Assembly (NCBI RefSeq): GCF_000252445.1
Contig: NC_017790.1
Span: 658,126 to 722,125 of the forward strand
Length of the DNA: 64,000 bases
Reading direction: 5' to 3'
DNA from: Deinococcus gobiensis I-0
GTDB taxonomy: Bacteria > Deinococcota > Deinococci > Deinococcales > Deinococcaceae
Each line of letters opens with the position of its first letter. Position 1 is the first letter of the stretch. Under the pieces are notes generated by a model that was not told the DNA's origin, did no database searches, and saw nothing but the letters and a program-made list of their open reading frames with translations. Below are positions 34,105 through 45,555 of the stretch, piece by piece. The position numbers were made by a program, and so were the translations under genes.

Positions 34105-35483
34105 CAGTGGATCTCGAAGCCGTTCTCGGCCCGGAAGGCTTCCATTGCACCCCACTGCTGGGTCACGGCAGGCTGCTGGGCGCTGAGCTGGTCCCAGGTG
34201 ACATGCGGGCGGTGGCTCGGCACGCTGACCATCTCGATGCAGCCGTCCACCGGGCACACGTTGGCGCACAGCGCGCAGCCCACGCAGTCCGACTCGCGGA
34301 TGACCGGGCGCGGGCGGCCCACGCTGACCTCCTTGCCGCCCGCGCGCAGGTCGTAGCCGGGGTCCACCCGCACGCCCGCCGGATCGTGCAGGTCGATGCA
34401 CTGGTGGGCCGTGTCGTTGCAGGCCACGTAGCAGAGGTTGCACCCGATGCACTTGTCGGCGTGGATGCGCGCCACCGCCTGATACCCCAGGTCGAGCTGC
34501 CCGAAGGTGCTCACCTGCGGCACCGCGCGGCCCGCCACGTCGTCGATGCTCGCAAAGCCCTTGTCGTCCATCCAGTTGCTCAGGCCGTCGATCATGTCCT
34601 CGACGATGCGGTAGCCGTAGTGCATGGCCGCCGTACACACCTGCACCGAGGTCGCGCCCAGCAGCAGGAATTCGGCGGCGTCGCGCCAGGTCTGGATGCC
34701 GCCCATGCCGCAGATGGGCACGCCGCTGCGGCGCACGTCCTCGTCAGTCACGAGTTCGGAGAGCAGGTTCAGGGCGATGGGCTTGACCGCCGGCCCCGCG
34801 TAGCCCCCGTGCGTGCCGCGCCCGCCGATGCTGGGCGTGATCTGGAGGGTGTCGAGGTCGACTTTCATGATCGAGTTGATGGTGTTGATGAGCGACAGAG
34901 CGTTGGCCCCGCCCGCCAGGGCCGCGTGCGCCGGCTCGGTGATCCGGGTGATGTTCGGCGTGAGCTTCACGATGACCGGCAGCCGGGTGACGCTGGTGAC
35001 CCAGTGGGTGTTCAGCTCGCACATCTCGGGGACCTGCCCCACCGCCGCGCCCATGCCGCGCTCACTCATGCCCTGGGGGCAGCCGTAGTTCAGCTCGATG
35101 CCGTCGGCGCCGGTGTCCTCGATCATCATCACGATGTCGCGCCAGGCCTTGGGGTCGGCGTCCACCATCGCCGAGACGATCACGGCGCGGTCGGGCCACA
35201 TCCGCTTGACCTCGGCGATCTCGCGCAGGTTGACTTCCAGCGGGCGGTCGGAGATGAGTTCGACATTGTTGATGGCCAGCAGGCGCTGCCCGCCCAGCGA
35301 CAGGCCGCTGTAGCGGTTGGAGATGTTCAGGACCGGCGCGCCGATGGTCTTCCAGACCGCGCCGCCCCAGCCGTACTCGAAGGCGCGGTGGATCTGCGCG
35401 CCCGAGTTGGTGGGCGGCGCCGAGGCCAGCCAGAAGGGATTGGGCGCGCGGATGCCCGCGAAATTCACGCTCAGGTCAGCCAT
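34104..35483 (-). CDS. preA: NAD-dependent dihydropyrimidine dehydrogenase, subunit PreA
   Basis: A 459-residue FMN and iron-sulphur subunit that reduces uracil or thymine to the dihydro form. Residues about 1-330 are the dihydroorotate-dehydrogenase-like barrel; NYGCPQGMSERGMG contains the active-site cysteine and GMGGIQTWRDAAEFLLLGA is the phosphate loop. The C-terminus holds two ferredoxin clusters, CIGCNLCYVACND and CVGCALCANVCPVDGC. The ATG at 35483 is chosen because the conserved MADLSVNFAGIRAPNPFWLA begins there and it overlaps the preT stop by eight bases. Confidence 0.94.
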   Translation of the reverse strand: MADLSVNFAGIRAPNPFWLASAPPTNSGAQIHRAFEYGWGGAVWKTIGAPVLNISNRYSGLSLGGQRLLAINNVELISDRPLEVNLREIAEVKRMWPDRAVIVSAMVDADPKAWRDIVMMIEDTGADGIELNYGCPQGMSERGMGAAVGQVPEMCELNTHWVTSVTRLPVIVKLTPNITRITEPAHAALAGGANALSLINTINSIMKVDLDTLQITPSIGGRGTHGGYAGPAVKPIALNLLSELVTDEDVRRSGVPICGMGGIQTWRDAAEFLLLGATSVQVCTAAMHYGYRIVEDMIDGLSNWMDDKGFASIDDVAGRAVPQVSTFGQLDLGYQAVARIHADKCIGCNLCYVACNDTAHQCIDLHDPAGVRVDPGYDLRAGGKEVSVGRPRPVIRESDCVGCALCANVCPVDGCIEMVSVPSHRPHVTWDQLSAQQPAVTQQWGAMEAFRAENGFEIH

Positions 35484-36930
35484 GGGTGGTCTCCGGGATA
35501 CCCGTCTGGGGATGGTGGGCCTGGGCATAGAGCGGCAGGTGCCGGACCTCGGTGGGTACCTCGGGCTTCAGGGTCACGTCGGCCTTATGTCCCAGCGCGG
35601 CGCTGATGCTCACCGCCGCGATCTTGCCGTCCTGCACGGCCATCACGGTGCTGGCGCTGCCGCGCACGCGCACGCAGTCGCCGCCCGCCCACACGCGGTC
35701 CAGGCTGGTGCGCAGGTTCCCGTCCACGGCGATGTACCCGCCGTCCAGCCCCAGCCCCAGCTCGGCGGCCAGCGCGGGCTTTTCCTGCCCGATGGCCTTG
35801 ACCACCGCGTCGCAGGGCAGCACGAACTCGCTGCCGGGCACGGCCTCGGGGCGCGGGCGGCCGGAGGCGTCGGCGGCCCCCAGCGCCATCTTCACGCAGC
35901 GCAGGCCCGTAACCCCTCCCTGCCCGTCCAGCTCGACCCCGACCGGCTGTGTCAGGAAGGCGAAGCCGATGCCCTCGTGCAGCGCGAATTCGTACTCGTG
36001 GCGGTAGGCGGTCATCTCGGCCTCGGTGCGGCGGTACACCATCACGACCTCGGCCCCGGCGCGGCGGGCCATCGTCGCGGCGTCGATGGCGGTGTTGCCC
36101 GCCCCGATCACGGCCACGCGGCGCGCGGGCGGCAGGTCCTGGGGCCGCAGCTTGGCCGTCTCGATGAACTCTAGGCCGTCGAGGACCGCCTCCTCGCCGG
36201 GAATGCCCATCGCGGGCACGGCCCCCAGGCCCAGGCCCAGGAATACGGCGTCGTGGTCCGCGAGCAGTCCGCTCAGGTCCGCGCGGGTCCGCAGTTCGTA
36301 CCCGGTACGCACCTCGGCGCCCAGGGCACGGACCATCTCCACCTCGCGCTGGGCCACCTCGACCGGCTCGCGCAGCGAGATGATGCCGTAGGTCGAGAGG
36401 CCACCGGCCAGCTCGCGCTTTTCGAGCAGTGTCACCGCGTGCCCGGCCTTCGCCAGTTCGGCGGCGGCGCTGATCCCGGCCGGGCCGCTGCCGACCACCG
36501 CCACGCGCCGCCCGGTCGCCGGAGCAGGGGTAAACAGCGACAGGCCGCGCTCCTGCACGTGGTCCACGGCGTGGCGTTGCAGCCGCCCGATCTGGATGGG
36601 CTTGTGGTCGGCCCCCAGGACGCAGGCCCCCTCGCACAGCTCCTGCACCGGGCACACGCGGGCGCAGGTACCGCCCAGAAAGTTGCTCTCCAGGATGGTG
36701 CGCGCCGATCCGCGCAGGTTCCCGGTGCCGATCTTGCGGATGAAGGTCGGGATGTCGATGTGGGTCGGGCAGGCCTGCATGCACGGCGCGTCGTAGCAGT
36801 ACAGGCAGCGGTTGGCCTCGACACTGGCCTCGTGCGCGGTCATGGGAGGCAGCAGTTCCTGCCAGGCGCTGCCGGTCGGGGAAAGGTCGGGGGCCGGAGA
36901 AGAAGCCTGCGGAGAGCCGGGCTGCGTCAT
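35476..36930 (-). CDS. preT: NAD-dependent dihydropyrimidine dehydrogenase, subunit PreT
   Basis: A 484-residue FAD and iron-sulphur subunit that takes electrons from NADH. The N-terminus has the cysteine-rich cluster region (NRCLYCYDAPCMQACPTHIDI, then GGTCARVCPVQELCEGAC). Residues about 140-460 contain two Rossmann folds, with VAVVGSGPAGISAAAELA for FAD and VAVIGAGNTAIDAATMA for NADH, ending in DRVWAGGDCVRV. It is the first gene of a minus-strand operon that runs to pucR. The upstream gap carries inverted repeats that may be its operator. Confidence 0.94.
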   Translation of the reverse strand: MTQPGSPQASSPAPDLSPTGSAWQELLPPMTAHEASVEANRCLYCYDAPCMQACPTHIDIPTFIRKIGTGNLRGSARTILESNFLGGTCARVCPVQELCEGACVLGADHKPIQIGRLQRHAVDHVQERGLSLFTPAPATGRRVAVVGSGPAGISAAAELAKAGHAVTLLEKRELAGGLSTYGIISLREPVEVAQREVEMVRALGAEVRTGYELRTRADLSGLLADHDAVFLGLGLGAVPAMGIPGEEAVLDGLEFIETAKLRPQDLPPARRVAVIGAGNTAIDAATMARRAGAEVVMVYRRTEAEMTAYRHEYEFALHEGIGFAFLTQPVGVELDGQGGVTGLRCVKMALGAADASGRPRPEAVPGSEFVLPCDAVVKAIGQEKPALAAELGLGLDGGYIAVDGNLRTSLDRVWAGGDCVRVRGSASTVMAVQDGKIAAVSISAALGHKADVTLKPEVPTEVRHLPLYAQAHHPQTGIPETTHG

Positions 36931-37498
36931 GAAGGAACCTCGTCAGGGCGTGAAGTCAGGCGCGGAGGTCGAAGGCCCGGTTCAACCCTCACGGGAGCTG
37001 CTTTAACCGTTATGCATAATCTTGAGGGAGATAGATCGGTCCTGTCAATCGCCTATCTAGCCCAAAGATGCGCTGAGACGTCGGTTTTCTATCAAATCCA
37101 TTTGGTAGAAAAATTGGACAGTCTGTCAAAAGAGAATATTGATGCAAAAAGACGCATATAAATACTCTCTATGTTTTCCGATCATGTCTTGTAACCTCAT
37201 CCAGGCGCGGCAAAGGTGGGGGTGGAGATCATGACCAAAATGCATATTTCTGAATCATTCCTCAACGTTTTGCGAGATTGGCCGATCGAAGGCCCTAAAA
37301 AGGCCCTAATTTCTGTCAGAAGTCCAAAAATTTTTTGACAAAACGCAGGATGGGGCGGTGTCGAGACAGAACGCCACGGCCCAGGCGGTTGAAGGGGTTG
37401 ATGGTCCAGTCTATCCCTCGCCGGACCTGGGTCGGCCGGGCATAGGCGCGTGCCGGGCGCGGCTTTCCAGAGCGGTGTGCCTCACGGTATCTTCAGCT
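36931..37498. other. AT-rich divergent region between preT and a histidine kinase
   Basis: This 568-bp gap is AT-rich from about 37000 to 37345. It holds the palindrome TTATGCATAA (37010-37019), a minus-strand TTGACA (37048-37043), a 12-bp inverted repeat (37085-37112), GACAGTCTGTC (37117-37127) followed by another minus-strand TTGACA, and AAGGCCCTAA repeated 11 bp apart (37289 and 37300). Its right part contains TATCTT (37488-37493), five bases before the kinase ATG. No convincing gene is present. Confidence 0.6.
37085..37112. promoter_or_regulatory. Inverted repeat upstream of preT, candidate operator
   Basis: TTTTCTATCAAA (37085-37096) and TTTGGTAGAAAA (37101-37112) pair over 11 of 12 bases around TCCA. 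It lies about 155 bp upstream of preT. The symmetry and AT content fit a dimeric regulator site, with the operon's own PucR as the first suspect. Confidence 0.45.
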
Positions 37499-39715
<2,217 letters not shown>

Positions 39716-39832
39716 GCCGCCCGCGCCGGGCCGAGCCGCAACGGCGCTGCAACGCCCCTCTGCCTAGCTTGGCCCTGTGCCCGTATGTCCGGCGTGCCCC
39801 GAGCGGGCCGCCACGTGCCCAGGAGGCCTGCC

Positions 39833-40501
39833 ATGAACGTGAGTGCCCGTCCGTCCCGGTTCCCGACCCGTCTGCGCCGCGCCCTCGCCCTGAGTCTGCT
39901 GCCGTCGGTGGCCCTCGCTGCGCCCACCACGCTGGTGCTGGGGGGGCAGCCGGTCACGCTGAACACCACCGTGATCGGCGGGGTCACGTATGTCCGGCTC
40001 ACGGACCTCAAGGCGGCCCTCACGGCGCAGGGCGGGGCCAACGCCAAGGCCAGTGTCGAAGGCTGCGTGAACGAGTGGCTCTTCAACGGGATCGAGCGGC
40101 TGCGTGTCACGAAGGTCCGCCCGGTGCAGGACCGCTACTACGGTGACGGCTGGGGCGTGACGGTCGAGCTCAGGAACGGCGCGCAGGAAACGCTGACGCT
40201 GGACCACGCCGGCGTCGCGTACAACGGAGCGGTCAGTCTGGCTTTCGCCGACGGCGACAGCTGGAGCAAGAGCTGGCGCGAGGGCTGGCAGGACAAGACC
40301 TACGCCCGGCTGCAACAGGGCACCGGTACCGTCTACGAGTTTCAGATTTTTCCCGAAAGCCGGATGGAGGCGGCCGCCGTCGCCGCCTCCGCGCCCCAGA
40401 AGTTCCTGCTGGAAGTCGGCGCGAAGAACCCCGACCACGTCAAGGCCAACTTCAGCGTGTCCGACCCGAGTTTCCGCGTGGACCTGACCTGCCGGAAGTA
40501 G
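39833..40501 (+). CDS. Secreted protein with copper-amine-oxidase-N-like segment
   Basis: A 222-residue protein with a signal peptide (residues 1 to about 30; RRALALSLLPSVALAAP). The segment TLVLGGQPVTLNTTVIGGVTYVRLTDLKAAL, residues about 33-63, resembles the copper amine oxidase N-terminal-like repeat found in many exported proteins as a surface-binding fold. The remaining part is not recognised; it reads like a beta-rich DUF with charged loops and one late cysteine (DLTCRK). AGGAGG lies 7 nt before the ATG. It ends at a hairpin shared with the convergent reductase gene. Confidence 0.7.
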   Translation: MNVSARPSRFPTRLRRALALSLLPSVALAAPTTLVLGGQPVTLNTTVIGGVTYVRLTDLKAALTAQGGANAKASVEGCVNEWLFNGIERLRVTKVRPVQDRYYGDGWGVTVELRNGAQETLTLDHAGVAYNGAVSLAFADGDSWSKSWREGWQDKTYARLQQGTGTVYEFQIFPESRMEAAAVAASAPQKFLLEVGAKNPDHVKANFSVSDPSFRVDLTCRK

Positions 40502-40510
40502 GCCGGAAGG

Positions 40511-40544
40511 AGGGGGGCCAGCCACGCGGACGTGCTGCCCCCCT
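40511..40544. terminator. Bidirectional hairpin
   Basis: AGGGGGGC (40511-40518) and GCCCCCCT (40537-40544) form an 8-bp stem between two converging genes. Confidence 0.55.
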
Positions 40545-40558
40545 GAGCCCTGCGAAGC

Positions 40559-41128
40559 TCAGGCCTCGCGGGCGGTCTTGAGGGCCCTGGCCCACCAGTT
40601 CAGCTCGTCGAGCATGGCCTGCACGCCCGGCTGGAGGTGCGCCATGTCCTCGAGGGCCGCGCCCTGCTGCCACGCCCCGAAGAAGTCCGCGCCCTGGATG
40701 TGAACGCCGGTCCGGGTCGGGGCCATCTGCAACTCGACCGCGATCTGCCGGAGCTGTTCGATGGCCCGCGCCGCGCCCACCGAGCCGTAGCCCACGAAGG
40801 CGGCGGGCTTCTTGTTCCACTCGGGATAGGCGTAGTCCAGGGCGTTTTTCAGGACGGCGGTCGGGGCGTGGTTGTACTCGGCCGTCAGGAAGATATAGCC
40901 GTCGAATTCCGCGACCTTGTGCTGCCAGCGCACCGCGACCTCGTTCTGCGACGGAGCGTAGGCGTTCGAGGCGACCTCGTCGAAGAAGGGCAGGGGAAAG
41001 TCGCGCAGGTCCACGAACTCGTAGTCGGCGTCGCTGCGCTGCGAGACGATGCCGCGCAGCCAGTCGGCCGGCTTGTCGGCGAAACGGGCAGCGCGCGTGC
41101 TGCCGATGATGACCGCAATCTTGACCAT
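40559..41128 (-). CDS. NAD(P)H-dependent FMN reductase (flavodoxin fold)
   Basis: A 189-residue protein of the NADPH-dependent FMN reductase family. IAVIIGSTRAARFADKPADWL near the N-terminus is the FMN phosphate loop, FLTAEYNHAPTAVLKNALDY near residue 80 the isoalloxazine-contacting segment, and FVGYGSVGAARAIEQLR near residue 110 a further conserved block. Such enzymes reduce flavins, quinones or azo compounds. The ATG at 41128 has GGAGGAACTTC upstream. It is a single gene divergent from the large lipoprotein gene. Confidence 0.9.
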   Translation of the reverse strand: MVKIAVIIGSTRAARFADKPADWLRGIVSQRSDADYEFVDLRDFPLPFFDEVASNAYAPSQNEVAVRWQHKVAEFDGYIFLTAEYNHAPTAVLKNALDYAYPEWNKKPAAFVGYGSVGAARAIEQLRQIAVELQMAPTRTGVHIQGADFFGAWQQGAALEDMAHLQPGVQAMLDELNWWARALKTAREA

Positions 41129-41327
41129 GAAGTTCCTCCGAGGAGCAGGGATGGGCCGGCGCGGCAGCGGACCCGCCGCGCCGGCGTCACGCTAGCACGG
41201 GGCCGGACGCGGCCCGCCGGGCAGACCGTTTCCTGACAGGCGGCGGCGCATCATGAAGTTCCGGTAAACACTTCTTGAGCATCCTGTGGCCGGTCTGCCC
41301 CCCTTCCCCCGTTCAGGAGACGTTCCC

Positions 41328-44300
41328 ATGACCCAGCCGTCCCGCCGCCGTTTCGCCGCCCTGCCCGCGCTGCTGCTCCCTGCCCTGCTGCTGGGGGCCT
41401 GCGGCCAGGACCCCTCGCCGGCCGGCGCCGCGCCGCCCGCCGCCGCCGCGCCCGCACCGCAGACGCCCCCCGCGAGGGCGCTGGGCCAGGTGTACGAGCT
41501 GCGGTTCCAGAACGTGGGCGCGCAGGGCCAGCCGACCTCCAGCCTGACGCTGGTGGGTGGAGGCCGGGTGTCCGGCGACCTGGGCGCGCAGGCCCTGACC
41601 GACGTGGGAGACGGGCAACTGGGCTTCGCGCTCGTCGCCACCGACACCTTCTCGGTGGGGGGCGTGCGGCACCTGCGGGCGGTCTACCGCGTGACGAACA
41701 ACACCGGCCGGGCGCTCGAACACCTGACCTTCGTGCCGGTGAACACCGACGAGGACGGCGACCCCGCCACCGTCACCTCCTCGGCCCCGACGGTGGGGGC
41801 CACCTACTTCAAGGGCCTGACGACCTACGGCGGCACCGACGCCTCGGGCCGGGCGACCGCCCTGAGCGCCGTGACCGGCAAGACCCTGAGTGCGGCGCAG
41901 GGCGCGGCCGTCACCGACCCCGAGGCGACGCCTTACACGGCGCTGGACACCTCGCCCCTCACCCCCAGCGCGCCCTCCGGCCTGGTCATTGCCGGGCGGG
42001 CGGGTGCGGGCTGGCGCCTGCCCACGGCCCTCGCGGCGGGGGCCAGCGCCAACCTGACCTTCGCGGTGGACCTCCAGAGCGACACGCCCCAGACCGACCC
42101 CTTCAACTTCAGCGTGGTGGTGGCGGCGGGTGACGACGTGAACACGGCCCCCACCATCGCCCCGGCGGCGACCAGCACCCCGCGCCTGAGCCTGGGCGCG
42201 GGAACGGCGACCGTGAGCGGCGTGCTGGGCGATCCCACCGACCCGGCGAGCACGGCGGGCCTGGGCTTCACTGTAGGTGACCGCGAATCGGCGGCGGGCG
42301 ACCTGAGCGTCACGGCAGTCAGCAGTGACCCCGGCGTGGCCACCGCCACGCTGTCGGGCAGCGGCGCCGACCGGACCCTGAAGATCGTGCCGCAGGGCGT
42401 GGGCAAGGCGACGGTCACCGTGACGGTATCGGACGGCGCGCTGAGCAGCCGCTATGTCGTGGACTACGCGGCCAGCAAGGCGTCGGGCACGCCCGCGACC
42501 TCGCGCTTCCACACCGGCGAGAGCAACGCATCGAGCGCCCAGGCCCTGGACGCCGACACGATGCTCGTGGCCGACGACGAGTTCAATGCCCTGCGCCTGT
42601 ACTCGCGCAGCCAGTCGGGCCTGCCGCTGGCCAGTTTCGATTTCAGCAGCCAGCTCAGCCTGCCCGACGCCGCCAACCCCGAACTCGACCTGGAAGCCAG
42701 CACCCGCAGCGGCGACCGCCTGTACTGGTTGGGGTCGCACAGCAACAGCCGCACCGGCAAGGTGCGCGCCAACCGCTACCGCCTGTTCGCCACCGACCTG
42801 AGCGGCAGCGGCGCCGGCGCCACCCTGAGCTTCGTGGGCCACTACGACAACCTGCGCGCGGACCTGATCGCCTGGGACAATGCGGGCGGGCACGGCCTGG
42901 GGGCAAAGTATCTGGGCCTGGACGCCAGCGCGGCGACCGGCGTGGTGCCGGAGGCCGAGGACGGTTCGGGCTTCAACATCGAGGGCCTGAGCTTCGCGCC
43001 GGGCAGCGCGACGACCGCCCTGCTGGGTTTCCGCGCCCCGAACGAGCCGGCCACCGCGCGCCGGGCCGCCTTGATCGTGCCCGTGACCAATTTCACGGCC
43101 CTGGTGACGGGAACGGCCACGAAGGCGACCTTTGACCCGCCGGTGCTGCTCGACCTCGGGGGGCGCGGCGTCCGCGAGCTGAAGTGCAACGCCAGCGGCT
43201 GCCTGATCCTGGCCGGCCCGGCGAGCGGCGGCGGCAACTTCGCGCTGTATACCTGGAGCGGCGACCGCGCCGACCCCGCGCAGTTCCGGGGTGACCTCTC
43301 GGCCCTCGCGGCCGACAGCGACGGCAGCCTGGAGAGCCTGGTGGACCTGCCCGGCGGCGGCCTGACCACCCCGGCGGCCGACGGCGGCAGCGTACAGGTG
43401 CTCTCCGACAACGGCGACACGGTCTATGCCGGCGACGGCGTGATCGCCAAGGACGCCCCCGCGCTGTGGCAGAAGTTCCGTAGCGACGTGGTGACCCTCG
43501 GCGCGGCCCAGACCTGCACGGTGAACGGTGTGACGGTCTCGCCGGCCTCGGCCAGCGTGGCGGTCGGCGCGCAGACCACCTTCACCGCCGCCGTGAGCAC
43601 CTCGCCCGCTGGCTGCCCCGTCACGGTGACCTACGCCAGCACCGACACCAGTGTCGCCACCGTGAACCCCACGACTGGTGTGGCGACCGGGGTGGCCCAG
43701 GGGACCGCCGGCATCACGGCGACGGCCAGCGCGGGCTACGGCAGCGCCCCCGTGAGCAGCTCTCCGGCCACGCTGAATGTCAATGCCGCCCCCGACTACA
43801 GCCTGAGCCTGGGCAACCCCAGTCCGGCGACCTTCACGGCGAGCGCGGGAGGCGGCGCGTCGGCGGCCCTCACGCTGAAGGCCAGCGGGGGGTACAGCGG
43901 CGCCCCCACCTTCACCGTCGCCAGCAGCCCGGCCGGGGTGACCGGCAGCGTCAGCGGTTCGGGCGGCGCCTTCACGGTCAATCTGAGCGTGCCCGCCGGC
44001 CTCGCACCGGGCAGCTACAGCCTGAGCGTGACCGGCACGGACGGCGCCCTGAGCCGCACCTCCAACGCCGTGACGGTGACGGTCGCGGCGGCCACGGCAC
44101 CGAACGTGGTCGTCTACCGCGTGGGGGACGGCAGCGCGGCCCTGAGCAGCGTGGGTACCGCCGTATTCCTCGATACCTTCAAGACCGACACGGGCGCCCT
44201 GCTCAGGACCCTGGCGATGCCCACGGCCACCAGTGGCACCAACCGCGCCCTGGTCGCCAGCGGTTCGGCCACCTCCGAGGGACTGCTCACGCGCTCGGCC

Positions 44301-45071
44301 GACGGAAGATATCTGCTCGTGCCGGGCTACGGCGCGGCGGTCGGCACGGCGAGCGTCGCGGGCACGGCCGCCACGGCGGTCCCACGCGTGGTCGGGCGGG
44401 TGGACGCGGCGGGTACGGTGGACACGACCACGGCCCTGACGGACGCGGCCAACAGCAACAACATCCGCAGTGCGGCGAGCCCGGACGGCAGCGCCCTGTA
44501 CGTCTCGGGCGGCGCGGGCGGCGTGCGGTTCGCCCCACTGGGGGGGACGACCAGCACGCAGCTCAGTACCACCGTCACCAACCTGCGGCAGGTGAACGTG
44601 TTCGGGGGGCAGCTCTACGTCTCGACCGGCAGCGGTAGCGCCGTGCGTCTGGGCACGGTCGGCAGCGGCGCGCCCACCGCCCCGGGCCAGACCATCACCA
44701 ACCTGCCGGGCCTGCCGACCTCGGGGAGTCCCTTCGCCTTCTACTTCACCAAACTGGGCACGGGCAGCGCCGCCGTGGACACCGTCTATATCGCCGACGA
44801 TGCGGCGAACACGGGTATCCAGAAGTACAGCTTCGACGGCAGTATGTGGACAGCCCGGGGCGCGGTCGGCAGTGCGAGCGACCAGCTGCGTGGCCTGACC
44901 GGCGTGACCAGCGGCGGCAGCGTGACCCTGTTCGCCACCTCCGAAAAGAAACTGCTCAGCCTCACCGATGCCAGCGGCTTCGGCGGCACGCTGAGCGGAA
45001 CACCGACGACCCTGGCGACGGCGGGCACCAACACCGCTTTCCGGGGCGTGGCGCTGGCCCCGCAGAACTGA
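41328..45071 (+). CDS. Large surface lipoprotein with DUF3616 and Ig-like (Big2) domains
   Basis: A 1247-residue exported protein. The ATG at 41328 has CAGGAG upstream; the signal ends in the lipobox LLLGAC at Cys25. Residues about 40-290 are beta-rich repeats with DPSTA-like motifs. Residues about 385-720 match DUF3616 (FHTGESNASSAQALDADTML, PELDLEASTRSGDRLYWLGS, GFNIEGLSFAPGS). A Big2-type Ig domain follows (VTVSPASASVAVGAQTTFTA, about 735-820), then a second Ig-like domain and a C-terminal beta-propeller-like region (VVVYRVGDGSAALSSVG onward). Cysteines are few. The role is unknown; a cell-surface or S-layer-associated binding or phosphoesterase-like activity is possible. Composition is rich in Gly, Ala, Thr and Ser. 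Confidence 0.8.
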   Translation: MTQPSRRRFAALPALLLPALLLGACGQDPSPAGAAPPAAAAPAPQTPPARALGQVYELRFQNVGAQGQPTSSLTLVGGGRVSGDLGAQALTDVGDGQLGFALVATDTFSVGGVRHLRAVYRVTNNTGRALEHLTFVPVNTDEDGDPATVTSSAPTVGATYFKGLTTYGGTDASGRATALSAVTGKTLSAAQGAAVTDPEATPYTALDTSPLTPSAPSGLVIAGRAGAGWRLPTALAAGASANLTFAVDLQSDTPQTDPFNFSVVVAAGDDVNTAPTIAPAATSTPRLSLGAGTATVSGVLGDPTDPASTAGLGFTVGDRESAAGDLSVTAVSSDPGVATATLSGSGADRTLKIVPQGVGKATVTVTVSDGALSSRYVVDYAASKASGTPATSRFHTGESNASSAQALDADTMLVADDEFNALRLYSRSQSGLPLASFDFSSQLSLPDAANPELDLEASTRSGDRLYWLGSHSNSRTGKVRANRYRLFATDLSGSGAGATLSFVGHYDNLRADLIAWDNAGGHGLGAKYLGLDASAATGVVPEAEDGSGFNIEGLSFAPGSATTALLGFRAPNEPATARRAALIVPVTNFTALVTGTATKATFDPPVLLDLGGRGVRELKCNASGCLILAGPASGGGNFALYTWSGDRADPAQFRGDLSALAADSDGSLESLVDLPGGGLTTPAADGGSVQVLSDNGDTVYAGDGVIAKDAPALWQKFRSDVVTLGAAQTCTVNGVTVSPASASVAVGAQTTFTAAVSTSPAGCPVTVTYASTDTSVATVNPTTGVATGVAQGTAGITATASAGYGSAPVSSSPATLNVNAAPDYSLSLGNPSPATFTASAGGGASAALTLKASGGYSGAPTFTVASSPAGVTGSVSGSGGAFTVNLSVPAGLAPGSYSLSVTGTDGALSRTSNAVTVTVAAATAPNVVVYRVGDGSAALSSVGTAVFLDTFKTDTGALLRTLAMPTATSGTNRALVASGSATSEGLLTRSADGRYLLVPGYGAAVGTASVAGTAATAVPRVVGRVDAAGTVDTTTALTDAANSNNIRSAASPDGSALYVSGGAGGVRFAPLGGTTSTQLSTTVTNLRQVNVFGGQLYVSTGSGSAVRLGTVGSGAPTAPGQTITNLPGLPTSGSPFAFYFTKLGTGSAAVDTVYIADDAANTGIQKYSFDGSMWTARGAVGSASDQLRGLTGVTSGGSVTLFATSEKKLLSLTDASGFGGTLSGTPTTLATAGTNTAFRGVALAPQN

Positions 45072-45084
45072 GGGCAGGAGGCAT

Positions 45085-45121
45085 AGGAGGGGAGGGACCG
45101 CGTTCGTCCCTCCCCTCTCCT
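45085..45121. terminator. Bidirectional hairpin after the lipoprotein gene
   Basis: GGGGAGGGAC (45089-45098) and GTCCCTCCCC (45106-45115) form a perfect stem, extended by AGGA/TCCT after a 2-nt bulge. It lies between two converging genes. Confidence 0.65.
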
Positions 45122-45129
45122 GTCGGCCG

Positions 45130-45555
45130 TCAGGCAGCCAGGGTGTCCAGCAGGGCCTGACAGGCCGCCTCGCAACGGTGGCAGACCTCGGCGCACACGG
45201 CGCAGTGGGCATGGTGCCCGGCGTGTTTCCGGCATTCGTCGCCGCAGGCCCTGCAGGCGGCGAGGCAGGCCTGGAGCTGGGCACGCACGACCTCGGCGCG
45301 CGACTCGGTCTGGCGCGTCAGGACCCGCCCGGTCGCCACGCAGATGTCGGCGCAGTCGAGGTCGAGGCGGATACAGGGCACCATCATCTGGAGGTCGGCT
45401 TCGGCGAGGCAGGCGTCGGCGCAGGACGTGCAGACCTGGGCACACTCGGCACAGGCGGCGACGCAGTCCAGCAGCGTCTGCGCATCGCCGGTCCGGTCGG
45501 CGTGGGGGTGGGTCTGGAGCATCCGGGTCAGGGCCGGAAGGTGGTCGGTCGTCAT
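45130..45555 (-). CDS. Cys-rich four-helix-bundle copper-binding protein (DUF326)
   Basis: A 141-residue protein with 18 cysteines spaced as CxxxC and CxxC along predicted helices (DCVAACAECAQVCTSCADAC; ACLAACRACGDEC; HCAVCAEVCHRCEAAC). This is the pattern of Csp-type copper-storage bundles and the related ferredoxin-like DUF326 proteins. The second of two in-frame ATGs is chosen because AGGAG lies 6 nt before it and touches the first. There is no signal peptide, which suggests a cytoplasmic store or chaperone. It is transcribed in the same direction as kdp but after a gap of 164 bp. Confidence 0.85.
   Translation of the reverse strand: MTTDHLPALTRMLQTHPHADRTGDAQTLLDCVAACAECAQVCTSCADACLAEADLQMMVPCIRLDLDCADICVATGRVLTRQTESRAEVVRAQLQACLAACRACGDECRKHAGHHAHCAVCAEVCHRCEAACQALLDTLAA

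Noticed and set aside
37010..37019. TTATGCATAA as a radiation response motif upstream of preT.
   Set aside because: Only the outer bases agree; the central GTCATTGAC part is absent, and the neighbours are catabolic genes.
41313..45284. A 1323-residue open frame antisense to the large lipoprotein gene.
   Set aside because: High GC keeps the opposite frame open; the translation is low-complexity Arg/Gly/Ala with no recognisable domain.
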